Positions 16,046 to 23,787 of a stretch of DNA of 35,310 nt are shown here, one piece after another. Origin of the DNA: an uncultured Alphaproteobacteria bacterium (lineage in GTDB: Bacteria; Pseudomonadota; Alphaproteobacteria; HIMB59; GCA-002718135); the NCBI GenBank assembly GCA_902576125.1, contig CACGUF010000003.1, positions 1 through 35,310 of the forward strand, given 5' to 3'. Within the stretch, counting starts at the first letter, position 1. Each line of letters opens with the position of its first letter. The position numbers and the translations under genes are program-made. The notes below the pieces were generated by a model. The model made no database searches. It was given only the letters and a program-made list of their open reading frames with translations, and was not told where the DNA came from.

Positions 16046-17541
16046 TGGAATTTAATTTTGAAAGTATAAAAAAAATAAAGTCAAATTTAGATTTCCCTTC
16101 AGAGTTATTTATTGATGGTAAATATAAAAAATCAATCTCGGAAAAATCTTTTGATAATATTTCTCCAATTGATGGGAAAATAATAAATAAAGTCTATATT
16201 GCTGAACAAGAGGATATAAATTTAGCCGTTTCAAAATCAAGAGAAGCATTTAATAAAGGTTATTGGTCAAATCTACCACCTGGTGATAGAAAAAAAATTC
16301 TTCTAAAATTTGCTACATTATTAGAAAGAGATCGCATGGAGTTATCTCTATTGGATACAATTGATATGGGCAAAACAATTAATGATACTTATAATGCAGA
16401 TCTTCCCACAAGTATTGATAATATTGAATGGTATGCTGAGATAATAGATAAGTTATTTGATGATATTTCACCAAGTTCAAAAGAATATATGGGATTAATT
16501 ACTAAAGAGCCAATAGGAGTAGTTGCAGCTATAGTTCCTTGGAATTATCCTCTATGGATGGCAATTTGGAAAATTGCACCCGCACTTATCACTGGTAATT
16601 CAGTTATATTAAAGCCAGCTGAACAATCCCCCATGAGTGCTATAAAAATAGGAGCTTTATTGTCTGAAGCAGGTCTGCCAGATGGAGTATTTTCTGTACT
16701 TCCAGGTGATGGGCCAATTACAGGTAAATCATTATGTCTCCATAATGATATAGATTGTGTTGCTTTTACTGGATCAGGTGAGGTAGGAAAACTAGTCTTA
16801 CAATATTCTGGTCAATCTAATATGAAAAGAGTTCAATTAGAGTGTGGAGGGAAATCTCCAAATATTATTTTTGCTGACTGTCCTGATCTTGATTCTGCTG
16901 CAGAAGCATCTGCATATGCCATTTTCGGTAATCAAGGAGAGGTCTGTTCTGCAGGCTCTAGACTTATTGTGCAGAAAGAAATCGAGGACGAGTTTGTAGA
17001 TAAAGTTGCTAAGTTAAGTAAAAATATGCATCCAGCTGATCCTTTTGATCCAGAATCATTTGCTGGAGCAATAGTAAACACTGAACAGTTAGATAAAATT
17101 AATAAATACGTAAATATTGGCAAGGAAGAGGGAGCTAGTGTTGAAGTTGGAGGCAATATTACTATGAAAGAAACCGGTGGGTGTTATTTTGAGCCGACAA
17201 TTTTTAAAAATGTAAAGAATAATATGAAAATTGCTCAAGAAGAAATTTTTGGACCTGTTCTTACATCTTTAACTTTTTCCAATTTTCAAGAAGCTATATC
17301 AATCGCTAATGATACAGAATATGGACTTGCTGCAGGTGTTTGGACGAAGGATATCAACAAAGCCATTAAAGCATCTAGAGAAATACGAGCAGGAACAGTT
17401 TATATAAATAATTATGAAGAAGGTGTTGATTCTACAATCCCACTTGGTGGATATAAACAATCTGGCATTGGTAGAGATAATGGATATCAAGCGTTGGAAA
17501 ATTATGTTCAAGTTAAATCTACTTGGATAAAAATTACTTAA
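16045..17541 (+). CDS. NAD(P)-dependent aldehyde dehydrogenase, PuuC/betaine-aldehyde type
   Basis: This 498-residue hydrolytic ALDH has all catalytic residues: N167 in PWNYP, K190 in LKPAEQSP, E266 in LECGGKSP and C301 in NQGEVCSAG. The closest recognisable pattern is the gamma-glutamyl-gamma-aminobutyraldehyde dehydrogenase (PuuC) group, which also contains enzymes active on 4-trimethylaminobutyraldehyde and betaine aldehyde. It is translationally coupled to the class II aldolase and convergent, with a 4-base overlap, with a gamma-butyrobetaine hydroxylase-like gene. 4-Trimethylaminobutyraldehyde dehydrogenase, producing gamma-butyrobetaine, is therefore an attractive role. Alternatively it could finish the choline pathway as betaine aldehyde dehydrogenase, since no other candidate BetB is in the window. 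Confidence 0.85.
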   Translation: MEFNFESIKKIKSNLDFPSELFIDGKYKKSISEKSFDNISPIDGKIINKVYIAEQEDINLAVSKSREAFNKGYWSNLPPGDRKKILLKFATLLERDRMELSLLDTIDMGKTINDTYNADLPTSIDNIEWYAEIIDKLFDDISPSSKEYMGLITKEPIGVVAAIVPWNYPLWMAIWKIAPALITGNSVILKPAEQSPMSAIKIGALLSEAGLPDGVFSVLPGDGPITGKSLCLHNDIDCVAFTGSGEVGKLVLQYSGQSNMKRVQLECGGKSPNIIFADCPDLDSAAEASAYAIFGNQGEVCSAGSRLIVQKEIEDEFVDKVAKLSKNMHPADPFDPESFAGAIVNTEQLDKINKYVNIGKEEGASVEVGGNITMKETGGCYFEPTIFKNVKNNMKIAQEEIFGPVLTSLTFSNFQEAISIANDTEYGLAAGVWTKDINKAIKASREIRAGTVYINNYEEGVDSTIPLGGYKQSGIGRDNGYQALENYVQVKSTWIKIT

Positions 17542-18677
17542 ATCTTAATGCTATTTAAATAGTTAAGCTTTGAGATAATTTCTTCTCTTTCAATATAATA
17601 ACCTTGTAAATGTCTATTACCTGAATTTGGATCAAATTCTTTTCTTCCATGTAATACTCTTCTATTATCAAAACAAAATATATCACCTGCTTTTAACTTA
17701 AACTCTATTTGGAATTTTTTGTTGTGTAGCAGTTGATAAAAAAAAGTATACGCTTCATAAAAGTGATCCATAATATTAGGACTTAGATCTAATGTTCCCA
17801 TAGCACCTAAATTTATTCTAATTTCTTCATAATCATTATTTTTGTTGATTTTAATTATAGAAGATTTTTGTATTCTGATATTTTTTTGAGTGTAGTCATT
17901 ATCTTTAAATACAACTTCATGTTTATTTAATAATTTGAATTTTTTAAATTCTTTATTTTTTATGTAATCAGCAACAGCAAACCCATCTACAGCAGTTGAA
18001 CTGCCTCCTTCAGCATTGTTTTTTAGGCAGTGCAAAAATTGATATCCAGGTACATATTCATAGTAGGGAAGGTCAGTATGATTTGGGAGCGCATCAGAAG
18101 TGTATGCTTGATTGTTTGGCTTAGGTATATTTATAACTTCAAAAGGTGTTCCAAAAAATGTTTCGCGATATTTTCCAATTTTATCTAAAATTTTAAAAGC
18201 AGATTTATTTTTAGTAGGTGCATTTTCAACTATAGCTATTCCAAATGAACAAATTGTTTGAAGCCATTTTTTTAATTCTTTTTCATCAGAAATTATTTTT
18301 TTGTAATCATATACTATTAATTTAATTTTTTTAGCAAATTGAGAATTCCATAATTTATATTCAGATTTGTATGATTTTAAATTTTTTTCAGTATAGCAAT
18401 TGTCTCTCATCCATTTCAAATTATATATCGAGTTATGATTATTTTCAGACCAAGAAACATGCAGACTTTTTTTAGTAAATTTAAAATTTATAGGTCTGAT
18501 TTTTTTTGTTACAGATAAAATATTGAAATTTCTCATTCTTGTGTCTTTATGAAATGCAGTAGGGCAGTTATCTCTTAGCCAAAGAAAATGAAATTTACTT
18601 ATATGATTATCACACCAATACACCTGAAGGTATTTATTTCTCTCTCTAATTTTAACTATTTTATATTTATCTTGCAT
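17538..18677 (-). CDS. Gamma-butyrobetaine hydroxylase-like Fe(II)/2-oxoglutarate oxygenase
   Basis: The 379-residue protein has an N-terminal GBBH-like domain (two WxRDNC elements, at 33-38 and 89-94) and a C-terminal TauD-type domain. The iron ligands are H200 and D202 (NHTDLPYY) and H343 (VLHGRKEF), and R355 is the likely 2-oxoglutarate anchor. Aligned from memory with human GBBH, the aromatic cage Y177/W181/Y194 becomes F175/F179/Y192, and N191 is kept as N189. That favours a trimethylammonium substrate with an anionic group. The zinc motif CxCxxC of the human N-domain is reduced to C38 and H43. Likely roles are gamma-butyrobetaine to carnitine, trimethyllysine hydroxylation, or TmpA-type hydroxylation of trimethylammonioethylphosphonate; TmpA enzymes have been misannotated as GBBH. 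Confidence 0.82.
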   Translation of the reverse strand: MQDKYKIVKIRERNKYLQVYWCDNHISKFHFLWLRDNCPTAFHKDTRMRNFNILSVTKKIRPINFKFTKKSLHVSWSENNHNSIYNLKWMRDNCYTEKNLKSYKSEYKLWNSQFAKKIKLIVYDYKKIISDEKELKKWLQTICSFGIAIVENAPTKNKSAFKILDKIGKYRETFFGTPFEVINIPKPNNQAYTSDALPNHTDLPYYEYVPGYQFLHCLKNNAEGGSSTAVDGFAVADYIKNKEFKKFKLLNKHEVVFKDNDYTQKNIRIQKSSIIKINKNNDYEEIRINLGAMGTLDLSPNIMDHFYEAYTFFYQLLHNKKFQIEFKLKAGDIFCFDNRRVLHGRKEFDPNSGNRHLQGYYIEREEIISKLNYLNSIKI

Positions 18678-18735
18678 TTAAAATAACTTTACTATTGGCT
18701 ATCACAAATTTAATTTTTATTTAAAACTTTTTTTT

Positions 18736-19590
18736 ATGAACAAAAAATTACTTGGGATATCACTAATGACGCTAGGTATGTTCTGCCTTAGCATTAATGA
18801 TATGACTTATAAAAATTTAACAATGAATTTCCCTGTCTGGGAAGCTATATTTTTTCGAGCTTTTAGTGGTGCAATCATTTCTCTATTTCTAGTTTATCGC
18901 TCAGGTATAGTGTCATTAAAAACAAAAAAACCAATTAGGCATTTTGTTAGGGCTTTTTCTGCTGTTGGTTGTGTTGTGCTTTATATTTTTGGCATCAAAT
19001 ATTTATTACTTTCAGAAAATATTGCTATAGCTCATAGTGCACCAATTATTGCAGCTTTGCTAGCAGTGCCAATACTTGGAGAAAAACTTGGTATTCATAG
19101 AATATTAGCAATAGTAATAGGTTTTATTGGTGTTTTGATAATCGTAAAGCCTGGCACTGATTTGTTTTACCTTAAATCTTTGCTTCCTATAGGATCAGCT
19201 TTTTTTATGGCTGCAGTTTATTTATCTACAAGATCTTTAATGAATACAGAGACAAGTACTTCAATAGTATTTTATTATTCTTTTGCATTGTTTTTTACTT
19301 CCATTATATTTTTTCCGTCAGATTTTATTATACCAGATGCTTTTAATTTAACTTTAGCACTCAGCCTTGGTGTAATGGGCTCTTTGGGTCATTACTTTAT
19401 GTCACAAGCTGCAAAACATGCAGATGTGGCCGTAACTTCACCCTTTGAATATACATCATTTTTATTTGTAGGGCTAATGGGGTACATTTTTTTTAATGAA
19501 ATACCAAGCAATTCTGTTGTTATAGGGGCTATACTTATCACAATCAGTAGTATTTATGTTGCTTATAGAGAGAGGAAAAATGATAATTAA
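18736..19590 (+). CDS. EamA-family (DMT superfamily) metabolite transporter
   Basis: The 284-residue integral membrane protein has about ten hydrophobic helices arranged as two EamA repeats. The first repeat contains the MTYKNLTMNFPVWEAIFFRA and IAHSAPIIAALLAVPILGEKLG segments. The second ends with HADVAVTSPFEYTSFLFVGLMGYIFFNEIP and an AYRERK tail. Proteins of this type usually export or exchange amino acids and related small molecules. The gene is divergent from the GBBH-like oxygenase across a 58-base gap and precedes the betaine ABC operon in the same direction. A link to quaternary-amine metabolism is suggested only by position; the substrate cannot be read from sequence. Confidence 0.82.
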   Translation: MNKKLLGISLMTLGMFCLSINDMTYKNLTMNFPVWEAIFFRAFSGAIISLFLVYRSGIVSLKTKKPIRHFVRAFSAVGCVVLYIFGIKYLLLSENIAIAHSAPIIAALLAVPILGEKLGIHRILAIVIGFIGVLIIVKPGTDLFYLKSLLPIGSAFFMAAVYLSTRSLMNTETSTSIVFYYSFALFFTSIIFFPSDFIIPDAFNLTLALSLGVMGSLGHYFMSQAAKHADVAVTSPFEYTSFLFVGLMGYIFFNEIPSNSVVIGAILITISSIYVAYRERKNDN

Positions 19591-19627
19591 AATACCCAAT
19601 AAATCTGTCATTTTTTCCAAATATAAG

Positions 19628-19673
19628 TTGTTTCTATATAAATAACCGCTATAAAATTGATATAATTAGGAGG
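19628..19673 (+). promoter_or_regulatory. Candidate sigma-70-like promoter and strong ribosome-binding site of proX
   Basis: A TTGTTT hexamer (19628-19633) and a TATAAA hexamer (19650-19655), separated by 16 bases, resemble -35 and -10 elements. A second TATAAT lies at 19661-19666 but would start transcription inside the ribosome-binding site. The AGGAGG at 19668-19673, seven bases before the ATG at 19681, is one of the strongest Shine-Dalgarno sequences in the window. That fits high expression of the binding protein. The promoter call is a visual match in AT-rich DNA and is tentative; the ribosome-binding site is firm. Confidence 0.5.
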
Positions 19674-19680
19674 AAAGAAT

Positions 19681-20703
19681 ATGAAATTTATTAAAAAATC
19701 GTTTCTAGTTCTATCTCTTTTATCATTTTTCTCCCTAAGTTCTTTTAGTGCAAATGCTTGTACTGTTAAAGTTGGAGATTTTGACTGGGATAGCGCTAAT
19801 ATTCATACGGCTATTGGTTCTTATATTATGGAACATGGTTACGGATGTGATGTTGAAGTAACTAAAGGAAGCACAAATCCAATTTTAGCTGCTTTAATTG
19901 ATAATCAACTAGATATAATTTTTGAACACTGGACTGATAACAACGTAGCTTTAATTGATCCAGAATTAGCTTCAGGAAATTTAGTCGATCTTGGTATCAA
20001 TACACCTGCATCAGAACAAGCTTTCTTTGTTGATAGAGCAACTTCTGAAGCACATGGAATTACTAGTGTGGATGATTTAAAAAAACCTGGTATTTGGGAA
20101 CTGTTTAAAGATCCTGAAGATCCATCTAAAGGAAGAATCACAAGCTGTATTTCTGGTTGGACTTGCTACACAATCAATCTTGTAAAAATAATGGAATATG
20201 GTCTTGGTGATATGTACACAAACTTTGATCCAGGTTCTGGTGGAGCATTAGATGCTGCAATAGCTGGTGCTTTTGCAAAAGGACAGCCAATTGTTACTTA
20301 TTATTGGACTCCAACAAGTTTAATGGGAAAACCTGAAATTGATATGGTTCGCTTAACTGAGCCAGCTTATGATAAAGCTTGCTGGGACGCTATGATGGTT
20401 GTTGTAAATAAAATCAAAGCTGATGGCCCTGACGCTTACGAGCCTTCTTGTGCTAATGAGTATAAAGATATGGCTTTAACTAAGCTTGCTACTGGTAAAT
20501 TTGCTGCTGATAATGCAGATATCATTGCTTTCGCAGATGCTTATACTATTACAACATCAGTTGTTAATAATATGTTAGCATACTATGTAGATGAGTCAGG
20601 CGGAGACATGGAAGCTACAGCAATGCATTATTTAGAAAATCATTCTGAATGGGAATCTTGGGTTCCTGCAGATGTAGCTGCAAAAGTTAAAAGCACATTA
20701 TAA
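19681..20703 (+). CDS. proX: Glycine betaine/choline-type ABC transporter substrate-binding protein
   Basis: The 340-residue protein starts with a signal peptide (MKFIKKS, hydrophobic stretch to about 20, SANA before the probable cleavage at C27). The mature part matches OpuAC/ProX binding proteins: KVGDFDWDSANIH at the N-terminus, GSTNPILAALIDNQLDI, and FEHWTDNN. Several tryptophans, such as WTCYTIN and YYWTPTSLM, could form the aromatic box for a quaternary ammonium group. It captures betaine, choline or a relative in the periplasm. It is the first gene of a proX-proW-proV operon, with a strong Shine-Dalgarno sequence and a hairpin after its stop codon, consistent with making more binding protein than permease. 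GC at third positions looks higher than in the glycan genes. Confidence 0.88.
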   Translation: MKFIKKSFLVLSLLSFFSLSSFSANACTVKVGDFDWDSANIHTAIGSYIMEHGYGCDVEVTKGSTNPILAALIDNQLDIIFEHWTDNNVALIDPELASGNLVDLGINTPASEQAFFVDRATSEAHGITSVDDLKKPGIWELFKDPEDPSKGRITSCISGWTCYTINLVKIMEYGLGDMYTNFDPGSGGALDAAIAGAFAKGQPIVTYYWTPTSLMGKPEIDMVRLTEPAYDKACWDAMMVVVNKIKADGPDAYEPSCANEYKDMALTKLATGKFAADNADIIAFADAYTITTSVVNNMLAYYVDESGGDMEATAMHYLENHSEWESWVPADVAAKVKSTL

Positions 20704-20716
20704 TTCAATCTAAATT

Positions 20717-20744
20717 AAGCCAGGATCACAAGATCCTGGCTTTT
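20717..20744 (+). terminator. Intercistronic hairpin between proX and proW (partial terminator or mRNA stabiliser)
   Basis: AAGCCAGGATC (20717-20727) pairs perfectly with GATCCTGGCTT (20732-20742) around a 4-base ACAA loop, followed by two further T residues, so the run is TTTT. This 11-base-pair, comparatively GC-rich stem stands out in AT-rich DNA. It lies 13 bases after the proX stop and 13 bases before the proW start. The short T run suggests an incomplete terminator or a 3' stabilising stem that keeps the proX transcript more abundant than proWV. Confidence 0.8.
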
Positions 20745-20757
20745 GAAGCTTTAAATT

Positions 20758-21945
20758 ATGAATAATATATCTAATTTATTTTTAAAAGTTGCTTCATCAA
20801 TAATTTATATTTCACTTATTGTTGCAACTTATTATTTATTAATACCTAAAAACATTTTTTTTTTATTTTTAAAATTTATTTTTATAATTCCAACAATTAT
20901 TTTTTTAGTTAATTTATTAAATCTAATACCTAAAAATTTACTTTATCAACTTTCAAAAATATTTGCTGTTATAGTGATGTTTGCACTAATAGTCGTTAGT
21001 TATCTTTCTTCAAAAAGAAAGCCAGACAATGTTTCAGAACTATATACAGACTTTACTTGGTTGATTAATTGGCCAAAATGGCTTGATACACCTTTTATGC
21101 ATTGGATAAACAAAGGTTGGAGAAGTTTTATAGCAGATTATGGAGTAATATTTGATGCTATTGGATACGGCCTTCTTAGAGGATATACTGAATTAAAAAC
21201 CATTATTGTACAAGCTCCATGGCCTGTAGTGATTATAGGAGTTATTGCTATCACATATTTTACCAGTGGTAGAAAACTAGGAACAACAGTCTTTGTTGGT
21301 TTTTGTACTTTTTTTATTGGTTTTTTAAATCCTCGTTTTTGGGATAAAGCAATTGAAACAACAACTATGGTAGTTATTGGAATTGCAATATGTATTGTTA
21401 TAGGTATTCCAATTGGAATAGCGATGGCAAGAAGTGAAAAAGTACGAAATGCAATCTTGCCAATTCTTGATACTATGCAAGTTATACCTGCATTTTGTTA
21501 TTTAATTCCTGGAATTATTTTATTTGGTTTAGGGGCGATACCTGCAATTATATCTATTTTTATTTATGCATGCCCGCCTTTGATTCGATTAACTGATTTA
21601 GGAATTAGATTAGTTGATAAAGAAGTTATTGAGGCAGCAAGATCTTTTGGAGCGAGTAAAAAGCAAATGTTGCTAGGTGTTCAACTGCCACTAGCTTTAC
21701 CTAATATTATGCAGGGCATTAATCAATGTACTATGATGGCATTAGCCATGGTTGTAATAGCTTCTATGATTGGAACAAGAGGATTAGGAGATGAAGTTTT
21801 ACTTGGATTACAGCAATTAAATGTAGGTGCTGCATTGGAGGCGGGTTTAGCAATTGTTTTATTGGCGATAGTATTAGATAGAATGACTCAAGCATACGGT
21901 GAAAAAATACAAGAACGTACTCAACCAACTAAAAAGAAAAAATAA
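20758..21945 (+). CDS. proW: Betaine-type ABC transporter permease
   Basis: The 395-residue protein has two extra N-terminal hydrophobic segments (about 10-55) and a long periplasmic-type stretch rich in W (about 90-125). The BPD_transp_1 permease domain follows from about residue 190. The EAA loop reads EAARSFGASKKQMLLGVQLP (about 290-309), the contact site for the ATPase. AMVVIASMIGTRGLGDEV and LNVGAALEAGL are typical ProW/OpuAB motifs. It forms the membrane channel for import of betaine-like solutes. The extended N-terminus is also seen in ProW of E. coli. It is followed after 3 bases by proV. No separate promoter is obvious, so expression probably relies on read-through of the upstream hairpin. 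Confidence 0.9.
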   Translation: MNNISNLFLKVASSIIYISLIVATYYLLIPKNIFFLFLKFIFIIPTIIFLVNLLNLIPKNLLYQLSKIFAVIVMFALIVVSYLSSKRKPDNVSELYTDFTWLINWPKWLDTPFMHWINKGWRSFIADYGVIFDAIGYGLLRGYTELKTIIVQAPWPVVIIGVIAITYFTSGRKLGTTVFVGFCTFFIGFLNPRFWDKAIETTTMVVIGIAICIVIGIPIGIAMARSEKVRNAILPILDTMQVIPAFCYLIPGIILFGLGAIPAIISIFIYACPPLIRLTDLGIRLVDKEVIEAARSFGASKKQMLLGVQLPLALPNIMQGINQCTMMALAMVVIASMIGTRGLGDEVLLGLQQLNVGAALEAGLAIVLLAIVLDRMTQAYGEKIQERTQPTKKKK

Positions 21946-21948
21946 TCT

Positions 21949-22995
21949 ATGCCAAAAATTGAAATCAAAAACGTATATAAAATTTTTGGAAATTCTCCTA
22001 CTGAAGTATTACCTATGGTAAAAAGTGGAGCAAACAAGGAAGAAGTTCTAGAAAAGACAGGACATACAGTTGGATTGGATAATGTCTCACTTTCAATAGA
22101 GGAGGGTGAAACATTTGTATGTATGGGCTTGTCTGGATCAGGTAAGTCAACTTTAATTAGACATTTAAATAGATTAATTGATCCAACTGATGGAGATATT
22201 ATTGTTGATGGAACTAATATTATGGAATTGGATGAACAACAATTAATTGATTTCCGTAAACATGAATTGAGCATGGTTTTTCAAAGGTTTGGTTTATTTC
22301 CTCATAAAACAGTTATTGAAAATATTGGCTATGGATTAGAAATTCAAGGAAAGGAACCTGAAGAAAGAAGAAAACTTGCTATGATACAAATTGAGTCTGT
22401 AGGTTTACAAGGTTTTGAAGATCAATACCCAATTCAACTTTCCGGGGGAATGCAACAAAGAGTTGGTTTAGCAAGAGCTTTAGCTACTAATCCTGAAATA
22501 CTTCTCATGGATGAAGCTTTTAGTGCTTTAGATCCTTTAATTAGAAGTGATATGCAAAATCAACTTATTGAATTACAAGCAAAATTAAAAAAAACAATTG
22601 TTTTTATCACTCATGACTTAGATGAATCTTTAAGATTGGGCGACCATATTGGTATTTTAAATGGCGGCAGACTCGTTCAGGCCGGTACGCCGGAAGAGAT
22701 TATAATGAGTCCCGCAGATGATTATGTTGAAGCATTTGTTAAAGATGTAAATAGAGCAAAAGTACTACGAGCTAAAACAGTTATGATTAAAGCAAATGAA
22801 TTTAATTCAAATGAGATAAAGTTGGCAGATGTTTTGAAAGTTGATGAAGGTTCTTATATTGAACAATTTTTACCTAAGGTTCTGGCAGATAGATGTACTG
22901 TTATGGTTGTAGACAAAAAAGGAGATACTAAAGGGTATATTACTGAAAAAGAATTAGCTATTTCTCTCAGCAAAGACGGTTACAATTTAAAATAA
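21949..22995 (+). CDS. proV: Betaine-type ABC transporter ATP-binding protein
   Basis: The 348-residue ATPase has the family's extended N-terminus (VYKIFGNSPTEVLPMV) before Walker A GLSGSGKST (60-68). Then come the Q-loop Q112 in VFQRFGLFPH, the ABC signature LSGGMQQR (164-171), Walker B LLMDEAFSALD (185-195) and H222. The C-terminal 75 residues (about 275-348) form a degenerate regulatory domain of the kind that senses ionic strength through CBS modules in ProV/OpuAA. Only part of a tandem CBS pair is evident, so osmotic gating may be altered. It powers uptake through ProW. It ends 15 bases before an SDR gene, and the operon may continue into that gene and the BetA-like gene. Confidence 0.92.
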   Translation: MPKIEIKNVYKIFGNSPTEVLPMVKSGANKEEVLEKTGHTVGLDNVSLSIEEGETFVCMGLSGSGKSTLIRHLNRLIDPTDGDIIVDGTNIMELDEQQLIDFRKHELSMVFQRFGLFPHKTVIENIGYGLEIQGKEPEERRKLAMIQIESVGLQGFEDQYPIQLSGGMQQRVGLARALATNPEILLMDEAFSALDPLIRSDMQNQLIELQAKLKKTIVFITHDLDESLRLGDHIGILNGGRLVQAGTPEEIIMSPADDYVEAFVKDVNRAKVLRAKTVMIKANEFNSNEIKLADVLKVDEGSYIEQFLPKVLADRCTVMVVDKKGDTKGYITEKELAISLSKDGYNLK

Positions 22996-23010
22996 ATTTT
23001 TTTAAGATTT

Positions 23011-23787
23011 ATGATTTTAAAAAATAAAAAATTTATAATATCTGCCGCTGCTGATGGTATAGGATTTTCCATTTCAAAATTAATAGTTAAAAATGGTGGT
23101 AAGGTTTACTTAACTGATATTGATAAGAAAAATATTAATAAAATTAAAAATAATAAAAAATTTAAAAATAAAATTTTTGCACAATTCCTTGATGTAAATA
23201 ATTATCAAGATGTAAAAAAATATTTTTTATCGATTAAAAAGCTAAAAAAGATTGATGGTTTGATTAATAATATTGGTGTTGCTGGACCAACAAAATATCT
23301 AGAAAATATTTCAAATGTAGAATGGGAAAATACTCTAAAAACTAACTTAAATAGTCATTTTTATTTTTCAAAGTTCTCTATTCCTTTTTTGAAAAAAAAT
23401 AAATCTGGCTCAATTGTTAATATTTCATCAACAGCTGGTTTATATGGTTTTCCTCAAAGAACACCTTATGCTGCAAGTAAATGGGCTATAATTGGATTAA
23501 CTAAAAGTTTAGCTATGGAGCTTGGTAAATATAATATTAGAGTAAATGCAATTTGTCCTGGCTCTGTTAAAGGTGACAGAATGAAAAGAGTTATAAACTC
23601 TAAGGCGAAATTATTAAAGACTAAACCAAATAAAATACAAAAAGAATTTGAGTTGATGACTTCTATTCGCTCTTTCGTAACAAAAGAAGATATAGCATCT
23701 ATGGTAGTATATTTATTGAGTGACCATTCAAAAAATATTTCCGGACAAAGTATTTCAATTGATGGTAATACTGAAAGAATGATTTAG
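23011..23787 (+). CDS. Classical short-chain dehydrogenase/reductase
   Basis: The 258-residue protein is a classical SDR. The cofactor loop is SAAADGIG (11-18), with alanine in place of the first glycine. INNIGVAGP is the NNAG-equivalent, S139 or S140 (NISSTAG) is the catalytic serine, and Y153/K157 (YAASKW) complete the site. VNAICPGSVKGDR is the usual cofactor-closing segment. D36 after the second strand (LTDID) suggests NAD preference. It overlaps the BetA-like gene by one base and lies directly after proV. Substrates could be a hydroxylated quaternary amine; D-carnitine dehydrogenase, for example, is an SDR. Nothing in the sequence proves it. Confidence 0.85.
   Translation: MILKNKKFIISAAADGIGFSISKLIVKNGGKVYLTDIDKKNINKIKNNKKFKNKIFAQFLDVNNYQDVKKYFLSIKKLKKIDGLINNIGVAGPTKYLENISNVEWENTLKTNLNSHFYFSKFSIPFLKKNKSGSIVNISSTAGLYGFPQRTPYAASKWAIIGLTKSLAMELGKYNIRVNAICPGSVKGDRMKRVINSKAKLLKTKPNKIQKEFELMTSIRSFVTKEDIASMVVYLLSDHSKNISGQSISIDGNTERMI

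Noticed and set aside
21921..22274. 117-codon minus-strand frame opposite proV
   Set aside because: It covers the ProV N-terminus and Walker A region on the other strand, which is clearly the coding strand.
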